Positions 17,373-25,248 of a DNA stretch of 64,000 bases are shown here, piece after piece. Source of the DNA: Aquabacter sp040049275 (GTDB taxonomy: Bacteria; Pseudomonadota; Alphaproteobacteria; Rhizobiales; Xanthobacteraceae); contig NZ_JBDZDT010000006.1 in NCBI RefSeq assembly GCF_040049275.1, positions 468,635 to 532,634 of the forward strand. The letters run 5' to 3'. The position numbers were made by a program, and so were the translations under genes. The notes beneath the pieces were generated by a model. The model searched no databases and was not told the origin of the DNA. It saw nothing but the letters and a program-made list of their open reading frames with translations. Position 1 is the first letter of the stretch; every line of letters begins with the position of its first letter.

Positions 17373-18009
17373 TCAGCTTCCTTTCCAGAAGCTGGCTGCT
17401 CTTCGAGAGAGGCCAGCACAGCGCGAAGTACATGAGGGCCGCGAATCCGTAGACCACGAAGGGCTGGAAGGTGGCGTTGGTGATCATGGTGGAGGCCTTG
17501 GAGAGCTCCACGAAGCCGATGATGGAGGTGAGCGCCGTGGCTTTCACCACCTGCACCGAGAAGCCAACCGTGGGCGGCACGGCGATGCGCAGCGCCTGGG
17601 GCAGCACCACGTGGCGCATCTGCTCGAAATAGCCCATGGCGAGGCTGGAGGACGCCTCCCACTGGCCCTTGGGAATCGCTTCCACGCAGCCGCGCCAGAT
17701 CTCGGCAAGGAAGGCGCCGGTCCACAGCGTCAGCGTAACGCCTGCGGCAAGCCAGGGCGGCACGTTGAGGCCCAGGAGCGAGAGGCCGAAGAAGAACAGA
17801 AACAGCTGCATCAGCAGCGGCGTGCCCTGGAACAGCTCGATATAGACGGCCGCCAGCCGGCGCGCGGCCACGTTCTTCGAGGTGCGGGCGAACAGCGCGA
17901 CCAGGCCCACCACCCCGCCGCCGAAGAAGGCGACCAGCGAGAGGATGACCGTCCACTCGGCCGCATAAAGGAGGTTGCGGACGATGTCCCAGGTGGTGAA
18001 GGGGGTCAT
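17350..18009 (-). CDS. Polar amino acid ABC transporter permease (HisM/GlnP type)
   Basis: 219 residues. The start at 18009 overlaps the stop of the upstream permease (ATGA), which decides it over the frame that extends to 18189. It contains the EAA-loop region (EIWRGCVEAIPKGQWEASSSLAMGYFEQMRHVVLPQALR) that contacts the ATPase, and about five TM helices. It forms a heterodimeric channel with the next permease. Confidence 0.92.
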   Translation of the reverse strand: MTPFTTWDIVRNLLYAAEWTVILSLVAFFGGGVVGLVALFARTSKNVAARRLAAVYIELFQGTPLLMQLFLFFFGLSLLGLNVPPWLAAGVTLTLWTGAFLAEIWRGCVEAIPKGQWEASSSLAMGYFEQMRHVVLPQALRIAVPPTVGFSVQVVKATALTSIIGFVELSKASTMITNATFQPFVVYGFAALMYFALCWPLSKSSQLLERKLNVAHRNH

Positions 18010-18680
18010 CGTGCGGCCCTCCGGCGGGGGAAGATGGCGGTTCCCAGCAGGCGCATGAGCTGCCGCAACGCCAGCGCCAGCACGAGATAGAGCAGCGTCG
18101 CGACGATATAGGCCTCGAACGCCCGGAAGTTGCGGGACTGGATGAAGTTGGCGGCGAAGGTGATGTCCTCCACCGCGATCTGCGAGCAAACCGCCGAGCC
18201 GAACATGACGATGACGATCTGCGAGGAAAGCGCCGGCCAGATGCGCTGGAGCGCCGGTGCCAGCACCACGTAGCGGAAGGTCTGGAACCGCGACATGGCA
18301 AGACTTGAGCCGGCTTCAAATTGTCCGCGCGGGGTCGCCTCGATGCCGGCGCGGATGATCTCGGCGGCATAGGCGCCGAGATTGACCACCATGGCGAGGA
18401 TGGCCGCCTGCATCTCCGTGAGGGAGACGCCGATGGACGGCAGGCCGAAGAAGATGAAGAACAATTGGATCAGGAAGGGCGTGTTGCGGATCAACTCCAC
18501 ATAGAGCGACACCAGAGGCCGCAGCAGCTTCGGCCCCTGCGTGCGCACCCAGGCGCAGGCGATGCCGAGAGCCACGCCAAGCGTGCCGCCCACCGCGATC
18601 AGCTCCACCGTGATGGCGACGCCCTTGGCGAAGACGGGCGCATATTCCGCCAGCGCGCCGAAATCGAGGCTATAGGCCAT
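18006..18680 (-). CDS. Polar amino acid ABC transporter permease
   Basis: 224 residues, same family as its neighbour, with EAA loop EIIRAGIEATPRGQFEAGSSLAMSRFQTFRYVVLAPALQ and the ELIRNTPFLIQLFFIFFGLP motif characteristic of polar amino acid importers. Separated from the binding-protein gene by 191 bases that hold a long inverted repeat. Confidence 0.92.
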   Translation of the reverse strand: MAYSLDFGALAEYAPVFAKGVAITVELIAVGGTLGVALGIACAWVRTQGPKLLRPLVSLYVELIRNTPFLIQLFFIFFGLPSIGVSLTEMQAAILAMVVNLGAYAAEIIRAGIEATPRGQFEAGSSLAMSRFQTFRYVVLAPALQRIWPALSSQIVIVMFGSAVCSQIAVEDITFAANFIQSRNFRAFEAYIVATLLYLVLALALRQLMRLLGTAIFPRRRAAR

Positions 18681-18737
18681 GCTTGGTTCGGTCCCCCTGC
18701 CCTGCCGCGCATCAAACGCGCAACGACACCGCTCGTG

Positions 18738-18858
18738 ATTCCCTCTCCCGCTTGCGGGGGAGGGCTAGGGAGGGGGAAAGGTGCAGTCCGAGTGGTTGCA
18801 GACGCCGCTCTGCTTGACATGCCCCCTCCCCACCCCTCCCCCGCAAGCGGGAGAGGGA
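18738..18858. repeat. Long inverted repeat between the binding-protein and permease genes
   Basis: The left arm (18741-18778, beginning CCCTCTCCCGCTTGCGGGGG) and right arm (18821-18858, ending CCGCAAGCGGGAGAGGG) are inverted copies separated by about 42 bases. Each arm also contains its own small palindrome around CCCGCTTGCGGG. The transcript should fold into a large stable hairpin. The 33-base left-arm core (18738-18770) occurs again, identically, at 63846-63878. Confidence 0.8.
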
Positions 18859-18871
18859 GCTCTCTTGGTTT

Positions 18872-19660
18872 TCACATGTCCGCTGGCAGCGGCGCGCCGA
18901 GCCATTTCTGGGAGATGGCGTTGAGAGCGCCGTCGCTCTTCGCCGCCGTCAGGATCGAATCGACCTTCGCCAGGAGCTTGGGCTCGTCCTTGTTGAGGCC
19001 GACGAAGCAGGGCGAATTCTTGATGAGGAACTTCACCTCCGGCTTCTTCGGCGGGTTGCGCGCGAGGATGGCGGCGGCCACCACATTGCCGGTGGCGATG
19101 GCCTTCACCTGGCCGGAAAGGAAGGCGGAGATGGTGGAGTTGTTGTCCTCGTAGCGCTTGATGTCGGTATTGGCGGGCGCAATCTTCGCGAGCTCCAGAT
19201 CCTCCACCGAGCCGCGGGTGACGCCCACCGTCATGCCGGCGAGGTCTTCCACCTTCGTCACCTTCAGGTCCGCCGGACCGAACACGCCATTGAAGAAGGG
19301 CGCGTAGGCAACGGAGAAGTCGATCACCTTCTCGCGCTCGGCATTCTTGCCGAGGGAGGAGATGACGAGGTCCACCTTCTTGGTCTGGAGATAGGGGATG
19401 CGGTTCGCCGAAGACACCGGCACCAGTTCCGCCTTCACCCCGAGCTTGGCGGCGATGAGGTTCGCGATGTCGATGTCGTAGCCCACCGGCTTGAGATCCG
19501 GACCTACGGAGCCGAAGGGCGGGAAATCCTGCGGCACGGCCACCTTGATGACGCCGGCCTTCATAATGTCGTCCAGCGCGTCCGCCTGCGCGGCGAGCGG
19601 GAGAGCCGCCATGGCGAGCGCAAGGCCGCCGGCGAAGAGAGAGCGACGGGTGAAGGACAT
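18872..19660 (-). CDS. Polar amino acid ABC transporter periplasmic binding protein (SBP family 3)
   Basis: 262 residues with a signal peptide that has an RR pair (MSFTRRSLFAGGLALAMAALPLAAQA) and an SBP_bac_3 domain: VIKVAVPQDFPPFG, VGYDIDIANLIAAKLGV, then the typical ANRIPYLQTKKVDLVISSLG segment. First gene of the importer; the ligand cannot be named from sequence beyond a polar or acidic amino acid type. The hairpin downstream would let this gene be expressed above the membrane components. Confidence 0.92.
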   Translation of the reverse strand: MSFTRRSLFAGGLALAMAALPLAAQADALDDIMKAGVIKVAVPQDFPPFGSVGPDLKPVGYDIDIANLIAAKLGVKAELVPVSSANRIPYLQTKKVDLVISSLGKNAEREKVIDFSVAYAPFFNGVFGPADLKVTKVEDLAGMTVGVTRGSVEDLELAKIAPANTDIKRYEDNNSTISAFLSGQVKAIATGNVVAAAILARNPPKKPEVKFLIKNSPCFVGLNKDEPKLLAKVDSILTAAKSDGALNAISQKWLGAPLPADM

Positions 19661-19822
19661 GGGGGAACGCTCCAGACGCGAGGTTTCCCACCAGGATCAG
19701 CAAGAGGTGTGCCATGGGCAGATGCGGGATGTGGTGTCGGTCCCCGCGCATGCGATGAGCAGGGCTGTCGCCCCGGAAGGGCACCGCGCCTAAAAAAACA
19801 GCAATGAGAGGGATGCCTCCAA

Positions 19823-19918
19823 CCCTCGTCATCCCCGGACTTGATCCTGGGATCTCCTGGGAATCCTGGTGCGCCCGGTCCTTAAAGAGATGCCCGGGTC
19901 ACGCCCGGGCATGACGGC
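19823..19918. repeat. Palindromic intergenic repeat, copy 3
   Basis: Begins near CTCGTCATCCCCGGACTTGA and ends at GTCACGCCCGGGCATGACGG. The outer arms match copies 1 and 2 (GTCATGCCCGGG type), but the inner part is different and the left arm has several substitutions. Confidence 0.6.
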
Positions 19919-19970
19919 TGGTGGGTGGGACGTCGGACACGGGTCCTCCCAGAAGCAGCCGTCCAAAAAC

Positions 19971-20004
19971 AAAAGGCCCCGCCGGGTCTCCCCGGCAGGG
20001 CCTT
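19971..20004 (-). terminator. Rho-independent terminator after ctpA
   Basis: On the minus strand: stem AAGGCCCTGCCGGGG / CCCGGCGGGGCCTT with a short loop and one mismatch, followed by a T-rich run. It lies 22 bases after the ctpA stop. Confidence 0.8.
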
Positions 20005-20025
20005 GGAACTTGGAACTTACGCCGC

Positions 20026-21375
20026 TCAGTTGGCGACGCTGGTCTTGTTCGGGTTCGGCGGGAAGGCCGCGTTCTTCTGAACGCCTTCCAGCAGGTCCAC
20101 CGCCATCTTGAGCTGGGTATCGTCCTTCGGATCGGCCGGGACGTAGGAGGGCGAGCCCGCCTGCTCGTCGTCGCCATTCTTCAGGTGGCCCTTCAGGGAC
20201 GCCTCGCCGCGAGTGGTGTCGCCGCCGGCCGCCGCGATCTTGGCCTTCTGCTCGTCGGGCATGTCCTGGATGAGGACGATGTCCGGCTCGATGCCCTTGG
20301 CCTGGATGGAGCGGCCCGACGGCGTGTAGTAGCGCGCGGTGGTCAGGCGCAGGGCGCCGTTCCCGCCCAGCGGGATGATGGTCTGCACCGAGCCCTTGCC
20401 GAATGAGCGCGAGCCAAGGATGGTCGCGCGCTTGTGGTCCTGCAGCGCGCCGGCCACGATCTCGGACGCCGAGGCCGAGCCGCCATTGGTCAGCACGATG
20501 ATCGGCCGGCCCTTGGTGAGGTCACCGCCCCGCGCGTTGAAGCGCTGGGTCTCGTCCGCATTGCGGCCGCGGGTGGAGACGATCTCGCCGCGCTCCAGGA
20601 AGGCGTCGGAGACCGCGATGGCCTGGTCGAGCAGGCCACCGGGATTGTTGCGCAGGTCGATGATGTAGCCCTTGATCTTGTCCGGGCCGATCTGCGCCGT
20701 GACGTCCTCGACCGCCTTCTTCAGGTTGTCGTAGGTCTGCTCGTTGAACGAGGTGACGCGGATATAGCCCACATCGCCGTTCTCGATGCGCGAGCGCACG
20801 GCGCGGATGCGGATGGTGTCGCGCACCACCTTGATCTCGATGGGCTTCTCGGCGCCCTTGCGGACGATGGTGAGCGTGATGGGGGTGTTGACGCCCCCGC
20901 GCATCTTCTCCACCGCCTGGTTCAGGGTCATGCCCTGCACCTGGTCGTTGTCGAGCTTGGTGATGATGTCGCCGGCCTGCACGCCGGCCTTGGCGGCCGG
21001 GGTGTCGTCGATGGGAGCGATGACCTTCACGAGGCCGTCTTCCATCGTCACCTCGATGCCGAGGCCGCCGAACTCGCCGCGGGTCTGCACCTGCATGTCG
21101 CGGAAGCTCTTCGCGTCCATGTAGGAGGAGTGGGGATCAAGCCCGGCAAGCATGCCGTTGATGGCCGATTCCACCAGCTTCGCGTCGTCCGGCTTCTCCA
21201 CATAGTCCGAGCGCACCCGCTCGAACACGTCGCCGAACAGATTCAACTGTCGGTAGGTGTCAGAGGACGCGGCCTCGGCCGCCATGCCCGACAGGATACT
21301 CGGCTGGACAGCGGCCACAGTCGCCAAGGCACCGGCCGCGACGCCGAAGAGAAAAAGAGACGTACGACGCATCAT
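20026..21375 (-). CDS. ctpA: C-terminal processing peptidase, S41 family
   Basis: 449 residues: signal peptide or anchor (MMRRTSLFLFGVAAGALATVA), a PDZ domain (GLGIEVTMEDGLVKVIAPIDDTPA.. to IRAVRS) and an S41 catalytic domain with the Ser in NGGSASASEIVAGALQ and the Lys in GSRSFGKGSVQTI. Periplasmic serine protease that trims proteins at their C termini, with cell-envelope roles. The start at 21375 overlaps the upstream M23 gene stop (ATGA), so the two are coupled. CtpA next to an EnvC-like protein is a conserved arrangement, and a shared role in murein turnover is likely. Confidence 0.93.
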   Translation of the reverse strand: MMRRTSLFLFGVAAGALATVAAVQPSILSGMAAEAASSDTYRQLNLFGDVFERVRSDYVEKPDDAKLVESAINGMLAGLDPHSSYMDAKSFRDMQVQTRGEFGGLGIEVTMEDGLVKVIAPIDDTPAAKAGVQAGDIITKLDNDQVQGMTLNQAVEKMRGGVNTPITLTIVRKGAEKPIEIKVVRDTIRIRAVRSRIENGDVGYIRVTSFNEQTYDNLKKAVEDVTAQIGPDKIKGYIIDLRNNPGGLLDQAIAVSDAFLERGEIVSTRGRNADETQRFNARGGDLTKGRPIIVLTNGGSASASEIVAGALQDHKRATILGSRSFGKGSVQTIIPLGGNGALRLTTARYYTPSGRSIQAKGIEPDIVLIQDMPDEQKAKIAAAGGDTTRGEASLKGHLKNGDDEQAGSPSYVPADPKDDTQLKMAVDLLEGVQKNAAFPPNPNKTSVAN

Positions 21376-22691
21376 CCGCGCACCTTCTGACTGTCCGTTG
21401 CCGCCCACCATGGGGCGGGATCGATTGAAACTCCGTCCTTGCGGAATTCCACATACAATTGAGGCTGCCCCGAGGCCGCGTTAACCACGCGCGGCCCGTT
21501 ACCCATCACCGCCACCGGCTCGCCCGTGAGAACGAACTGGCCAAGATCCACGGTGATGCGGTCCATGCCTGCCATCAGGACATGGTATCCGCCGCCGGCA
21601 TTGATGATCAAGAGTTGCCCGTAGCTTCGGAACGGCCCGGCATAGACCACCCAGCCGTCACACGGCGCCGCCACCTGGGCACCGGCGCGGGTTGCGATGG
21701 TGAGGCCCTTCTCGGCCCCGCCGAGGCCGTCCGAAGCACCGAAGTCCTTGAGCCGAACACCCGCAACTGGCAGTGGCAGCAAGCCTTTAGCCTCGGTGAA
21801 GGGCATGGCGGGGGCGATGCGACCCGGGTTCTGGAGCGCGGCCATCGTCGTCTTTGCCGGCTCGGGCGTGGCCGCACCAGGCTGAGGCTGGGCCTTCGCG
21901 GCATCGGCGGCGCGCGCGGCGGGGGCCACTTCGGTCTCAAGCCGGGTCACGAGATCGTGCACGTCGCCGGTGGCCTTCGCCACCGTCTCGGCCTGGGCTT
22001 TGTCGCCCGCCTGGGTGGGATTCGTCTCCGCCTGCCGGCGCTGACGTTCCGTCACCAGGGCCGCGATGCGGGTACGGTCCTCGTCGAGGGACCGGCGCAG
22101 CGTGGTCAAACGTTCGCGAGCGGAGGAGAGCTCGCTGCGCACCCGGGCGAGTTCCCCGAGGTCGGCGGCCAGAGTCTCCGCTTCCACCCGCATTTCCGGA
22201 AGGATTGCGCCCAGCAGAATGGCCGAGCGCACGGCATCCAGTGCATCGTCGGGACGCATCAGGAGGGCCGGCGGCGGATTGCGGCCCAGCCGCACCAGCG
22301 CTGCCAGCACCTCGGCCAGCACCGCCCGGCGCTGCACCAGGGAGGCGCGGATCTGCGAGCCGGCCTTGTCCAGCTCGGTCATCCGCCCTTCCACCTCGAT
22401 GAGCTGCTGCTCCACGTCGCGGATGCGGCTGGTGGTGTCCACGAGGAACTGCGCCAGCTTACCGCGGTCACCCTGGGCCGCCTCAAGATCGGCGCGAAGC
22501 TTGGCCTGAAGCGCCTCATTGCGGCTCACATCGCCGCGCAGCGCGTCCGTGTCCACATTGGGCATAGTGCGGGGGGCGCCCGCCGACGGGGGGCGCGGCA
22601 TCGGCACAGGCGCCTGCGCGAGCGCGCTCCCACCTGCGAGCGCACAGGCGAGCACCAAGGCGCTGAAGAACGGGCCGATGCGAAGAACCAT
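21372..22691 (-). CDS. EnvC-like murein hydrolase activator (M23/LytM domain, degenerate)
   Basis: 439 residues: signal peptide (ending GGSALAQ), a long coiled coil (about residues 45-240) and a C-terminal LytM domain (VYAGPFRSYGQLLIINAGGGYHVLMAGMD, then GQFVLTGEPVAVMG). The zinc ligands of active M23 peptidases (H...D and HxH) are not present; the final motif reads LYVEFRKDG where active enzymes have HLHFE. It should therefore be an amidase activator like EnvC rather than a peptidase. It is coupled to ctpA downstream. Confidence 0.88.
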   Translation of the reverse strand: MVLRIGPFFSALVLACALAGGSALAQAPVPMPRPPSAGAPRTMPNVDTDALRGDVSRNEALQAKLRADLEAAQGDRGKLAQFLVDTTSRIRDVEQQLIEVEGRMTELDKAGSQIRASLVQRRAVLAEVLAALVRLGRNPPPALLMRPDDALDAVRSAILLGAILPEMRVEAETLAADLGELARVRSELSSARERLTTLRRSLDEDRTRIAALVTERQRRQAETNPTQAGDKAQAETVAKATGDVHDLVTRLETEVAPAARAADAAKAQPQPGAATPEPAKTTMAALQNPGRIAPAMPFTEAKGLLPLPVAGVRLKDFGASDGLGGAEKGLTIATRAGAQVAAPCDGWVVYAGPFRSYGQLLIINAGGGYHVLMAGMDRITVDLGQFVLTGEPVAVMGNGPRVVNAASGQPQLYVEFRKDGVSIDPAPWWAATDSQKVRG

Positions 22692-22830
22692 GAATGGAAA
22701 CTAAAGCCGCGTGGTTGAGCAGACGTAAACCATGCTGCACCCGCGCCCGCCAGTCTCAAAGCCATTCCGCTGGCTCCCCGGCGGCGCCTGTGACATCACG
22801 ACCCAAAGGGCAGAAAAACGGGAGGACGGC

Positions 22831-23547
22831 ATGGCGGAGACGGCAGTACTCATCACTGGCGCCACGAAAGGCATCGGGCTCGCCACGGCCCAGCGGCTGG
22901 CGGACCAGGGCGCGGCGGTGGTCGGCCTCGCGCGGAATGTGGACGGCATCGATTTTCCCGGCACGCTTTTGGCGTGCGACCTTGCCGATACCGGCGATAC
23001 CGCCCGGGTCCTGGCCGAGGTAGAGGCGCGATTCGCCATCGACCGCATCGTCAACAATGTCGGCATCGTCACGCCCCAGCCGCTGGAGCAGCTGGAGCTC
23101 ACGACGCTGGAGGCCGTGTTCGATCTCAATGTCCGTGCCGCCGTGCAGGTCACGCAGGCGTTTCTTGCCGGAATGAAGGCGCGCCGCACCGGGCGCATCG
23201 TGAACGTGGTGAGCCGCGCCATCCATGGCGGCTACAACCGCACCGCCTATTCCGCCGCCAAGAGCGCGCTGGTCGGCTGCACCCGGAGCTGGGCCTTGGA
23301 GCTGGCCGGTTTCGGCATCACCTCCAATGCGGTAGCCCCCGGCCCCATCGAGACCGAGCTGATGCGGCGCTCCCGCCCGCCGGGCAGCGAGGCGGAACGC
23401 AGCACGCTCGCCTCCGTGCCCATGGCGCGGTTCGGCCAGCCTGAGGAAGTGGCGGCCGTCATTTGCTTCCTCCTGTCGGAGGAGGCCGGCTTCGTCACGG
23501 GGCAGGTGCTGGGGGTGGATGGCGGGGCGAGCCTCGGCGGCAGGTAG
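22831..23547 (+). CDS. Short-chain dehydrogenase/reductase, FabG-like
   Basis: 238 residues from the ATG at 22831, which has a GGGAGG site 6 bases upstream; the open frame from 22732 is not protein-like. Cofactor motif TGATKGIG, NNVG (usual NNAG) and catalytic S in VVSRA with Y..K in YSAAKSALVG; the C terminus ends GGASLGGR as in FabG-like enzymes. It probably reduces a 3-oxoacyl or a similar keto substrate with NAD(P)H. It is on the opposite strand from its neighbours, inserted between envC and rlmH. Confidence 0.85.
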   Translation: MAETAVLITGATKGIGLATAQRLADQGAAVVGLARNVDGIDFPGTLLACDLADTGDTARVLAEVEARFAIDRIVNNVGIVTPQPLEQLELTTLEAVFDLNVRAAVQVTQAFLAGMKARRTGRIVNVVSRAIHGGYNRTAYSAAKSALVGCTRSWALELAGFGITSNAVAPGPIETELMRRSRPPGSEAERSTLASVPMARFGQPEEVAAVICFLLSEEAGFVTGQVLGVDGGASLGGR

Positions 23548-23552
23548 AGGGC

Positions 23553-24035
23553 TCAGGCGCGGTGATAGGGGTGGCCCGAGAGAATCGTCGTCGCCCGGTA
23601 AATCTGCTCGGCCAGCATGACGCGCACGAGCTGGTGCGGAAATGTGGCGGCTCCATAGGAGATGGTCAAATCGGCGCGGACGCGCACCATGTCCGAAAGG
23701 CCGTCGGCACCGCCGATCACGAGGCCGAAGGCACCCGCCCCGGCATCCCGCTCGCCGCCGATCCGCGCGGCGAAGTCCTCGCTGGACAGGCTGCGTCCCC
23801 GCGGATCGAGCACACCGAGCCGCGCACCGGCCGGCAGCGCGCCGATCAGGGCGCCGGCCTCTTCGGCCATGCGGTCTTCCGCGCGGCGGGCGGATGATTC
23901 GGAAAATTCGACCACCTCGAAGCCGCTGAGGCCGAGCGAACGGCCACCAGCCTTGGCGCGATCGAGATAGCGCGCCACGAGGTCGCGTTCAGCCCCGGCC
24001 TTCATGCGGCCGATACAGGCGATCAGGATGCGCAC
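23553..24035 (-). CDS. rlmH: 23S rRNA (pseudouridine1915-N3)-methyltransferase
   Basis: 160 residues of the SPOUT/RlmH family: start (M)RILIACIGRMKAGAERDLVARY, the FVIGGADGLS motif of the SAM knot (here GLVIGGADGLSDMVRVRAD) and the C-terminal HQLVRVMLAEQIYRA and HPYHR. A GTG start at 24035 with a GAGG site gives the family's normal length; an alternative GTG lies at 24050. It methylates pseudouridine 1915 in helix 69 of assembled ribosomes. Followed in the minus direction by the SDR on the other strand. Confidence 0.94.
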   Translation of the reverse strand: MRILIACIGRMKAGAERDLVARYLDRAKAGGRSLGLSGFEVVEFSESSARRAEDRMAEEAGALIGALPAGARLGVLDPRGRSLSSEDFAARIGGERDAGAGAFGLVIGGADGLSDMVRVRADLTISYGAATFPHQLVRVMLAEQIYRATTILSGHPYHRA

Positions 24036-24072
24036 GGCGCGCCTCAGCACTGGATGGGCGCGCCCTCGCAGA

Positions 24073-24435
24073 TCAGGCCCGGGCGGTGCCCGACCACATC
24101 TTCTCGATATTGTAGAAGCTGCGGACTTCGGGCTGGAAGACGTGAACGATCACGTCGTTCGCGTCGATGAGCACCCAATCGCAGGCGGGCTGGCCTTCCA
24201 CCCGCACCTGCTTGATGCCGGCCGCCTTGAGCCCCTCGATGAGGTGCTCGGCGATGGCGCCCACATGCCGCTGAGAGCGGCCGGAGGCAACCACCATATA
24301 GTCGGCGATGGAGGTCTTCCCGCGCAGATCGATGGAGACGATGTCGTCCGACTTGTCGTCGTCCAGGCGTGCGAGAACCAAGGCGAGGATCTCCTCGGCG
24401 TCAAGTTGCGCTTGGGAGACCGGTGCGGGAGCCAT
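24073..24435 (-). CDS. rsfS: Ribosomal silencing factor RsfS
   Basis: 120 residues, single RsfS/DUF143 domain: DIVSIDLRGKTSIADYMVVASGRSQRHV and the C-terminal VHVFQPEVRSFYNIEKMW. Binds ribosomal protein uL14 and blocks subunit joining when nutrients are low. Lies between nadD and rlmH, the conserved order in bacteria. Confidence 0.95.
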   Translation of the reverse strand: MAPAPVSQAQLDAEEILALVLARLDDDKSDDIVSIDLRGKTSIADYMVVASGRSQRHVGAIAEHLIEGLKAAGIKQVRVEGQPACDWVLIDANDVIVHVFQPEVRSFYNIEKMWSGTARA

Positions 24436-24594
24436 GGGTGTGGCAGCCGCCAGGGAAGCCGATGTGGACAGGGGTCCGGATCCTCTCGCTTGTTTATCAG
24501 CAGCCCAGGAACCAGCGACGCCGCCCCTGAGGCCGCACCCTTAGAATGGGGCCAAACCGGGCAAATATCAAGGCGCCTTAACCAAACCGCGCCG

Positions 24595-25224
24595 TTAGGC
24601 CGCCTCCCGCGCCCGCTGCGCGGCGCGGATGCCGGTGGAGGACATGGCGGATTTCAACCCGTGCAGGAACACCCAGGCGGGCGGGTCGAGGGTCGGCAGG
24701 ATGGCGGCGTCACTCTCGTCGATTCGATAGCGTCCGAGCGCTTTCGCCGCCAGCGAGGCGGTGGCGCCGAGGCTGTCGCCCATGCGATCCACCACCGCGA
24801 TGGGGACCCTTTCGGCCAACGCGCGCCAGCGCTGCCAGCGGTGGAAATGGGATAGATTGTCGGCGCCCATGATCCAGACGAAGCGCACATAGGGCATGCG
24901 CTCGGTGAGCAGCGCCACGGTCTCGTAGCTGTAGCGGGTGCCAAGCGCCGCCTCGGCCCCTGTCACGTCGATCAGCGGGTGGTGGGCGACCGTCTCGGCA
25001 TAGGCGACGCGCGCCGCCAGGGTCGGCAGGTGGCGATTATCCTTCAAGGGATTGCCCGGCGTCACCAGCCACCACACCCGGTCGAGACCCAGCCGCTTCA
25101 GCGCGAGAAGGCTCGCCGCGCGGTGCGCCTCATGGGCGGGATTGAAGCTGCCACCGAACAGGCCGATGCGCATACCGCGCGAAACCGGCGGCAGGCGCAG
25201 GACGGCTTGCTCACTTAACGCCAC
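24595..25224 (-). CDS. nadD: Nicotinate-nucleotide adenylyltransferase
   Basis: Forms deamido-NAD from nicotinate mononucleotide and ATP in NAD synthesis. The ATP-binding motif GLFGGSFNPAHEAHR, the VWWLVTPGNPLK segment and the C-terminal MSSTGIR motif are all present. I chose the GTG at 25224 because a GGGGAGGGGG ribosome site precedes it, giving 209 residues. An ATG at 25242 and one at 25173 are also in frame, so the start is not certain. Followed by rsfS, with a 159-base gap. Confidence 0.92.
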   Translation of the reverse strand: MALSEQAVLRLPPVSRGMRIGLFGGSFNPAHEAHRAASLLALKRLGLDRVWWLVTPGNPLKDNRHLPTLAARVAYAETVAHHPLIDVTGAEAALGTRYSYETVALLTERMPYVRFVWIMGADNLSHFHRWQRWRALAERVPIAVVDRMGDSLGATASLAAKALGRYRIDESDAAILPTLDPPAWVFLHGLKSAMSSTGIRAAQRAREAA

Positions 25225-25248
25225 GGCCCCCTCCCCCGCCATCTCAGG

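Larger units (their letters stand above)
19661..20025. other. Intergenic region with repeat and terminator
   Basis: 365 bases between the amino acid binding-protein gene start and the ctpA stop, both minus strand. It holds the third copy of the palindromic repeat (about 19823-19918), the ctpA terminator (19971-20004) and, nearest the importer, its promoter region. No gene is seen. Confidence 0.65.

Noticed and set aside
22831..23547. Considered the SDR as FabG of fatty acid synthesis
   Set aside because: The NNAG motif reads NNVG and the gene stands alone away from other fab genes, so a specific fabG call is not supported.
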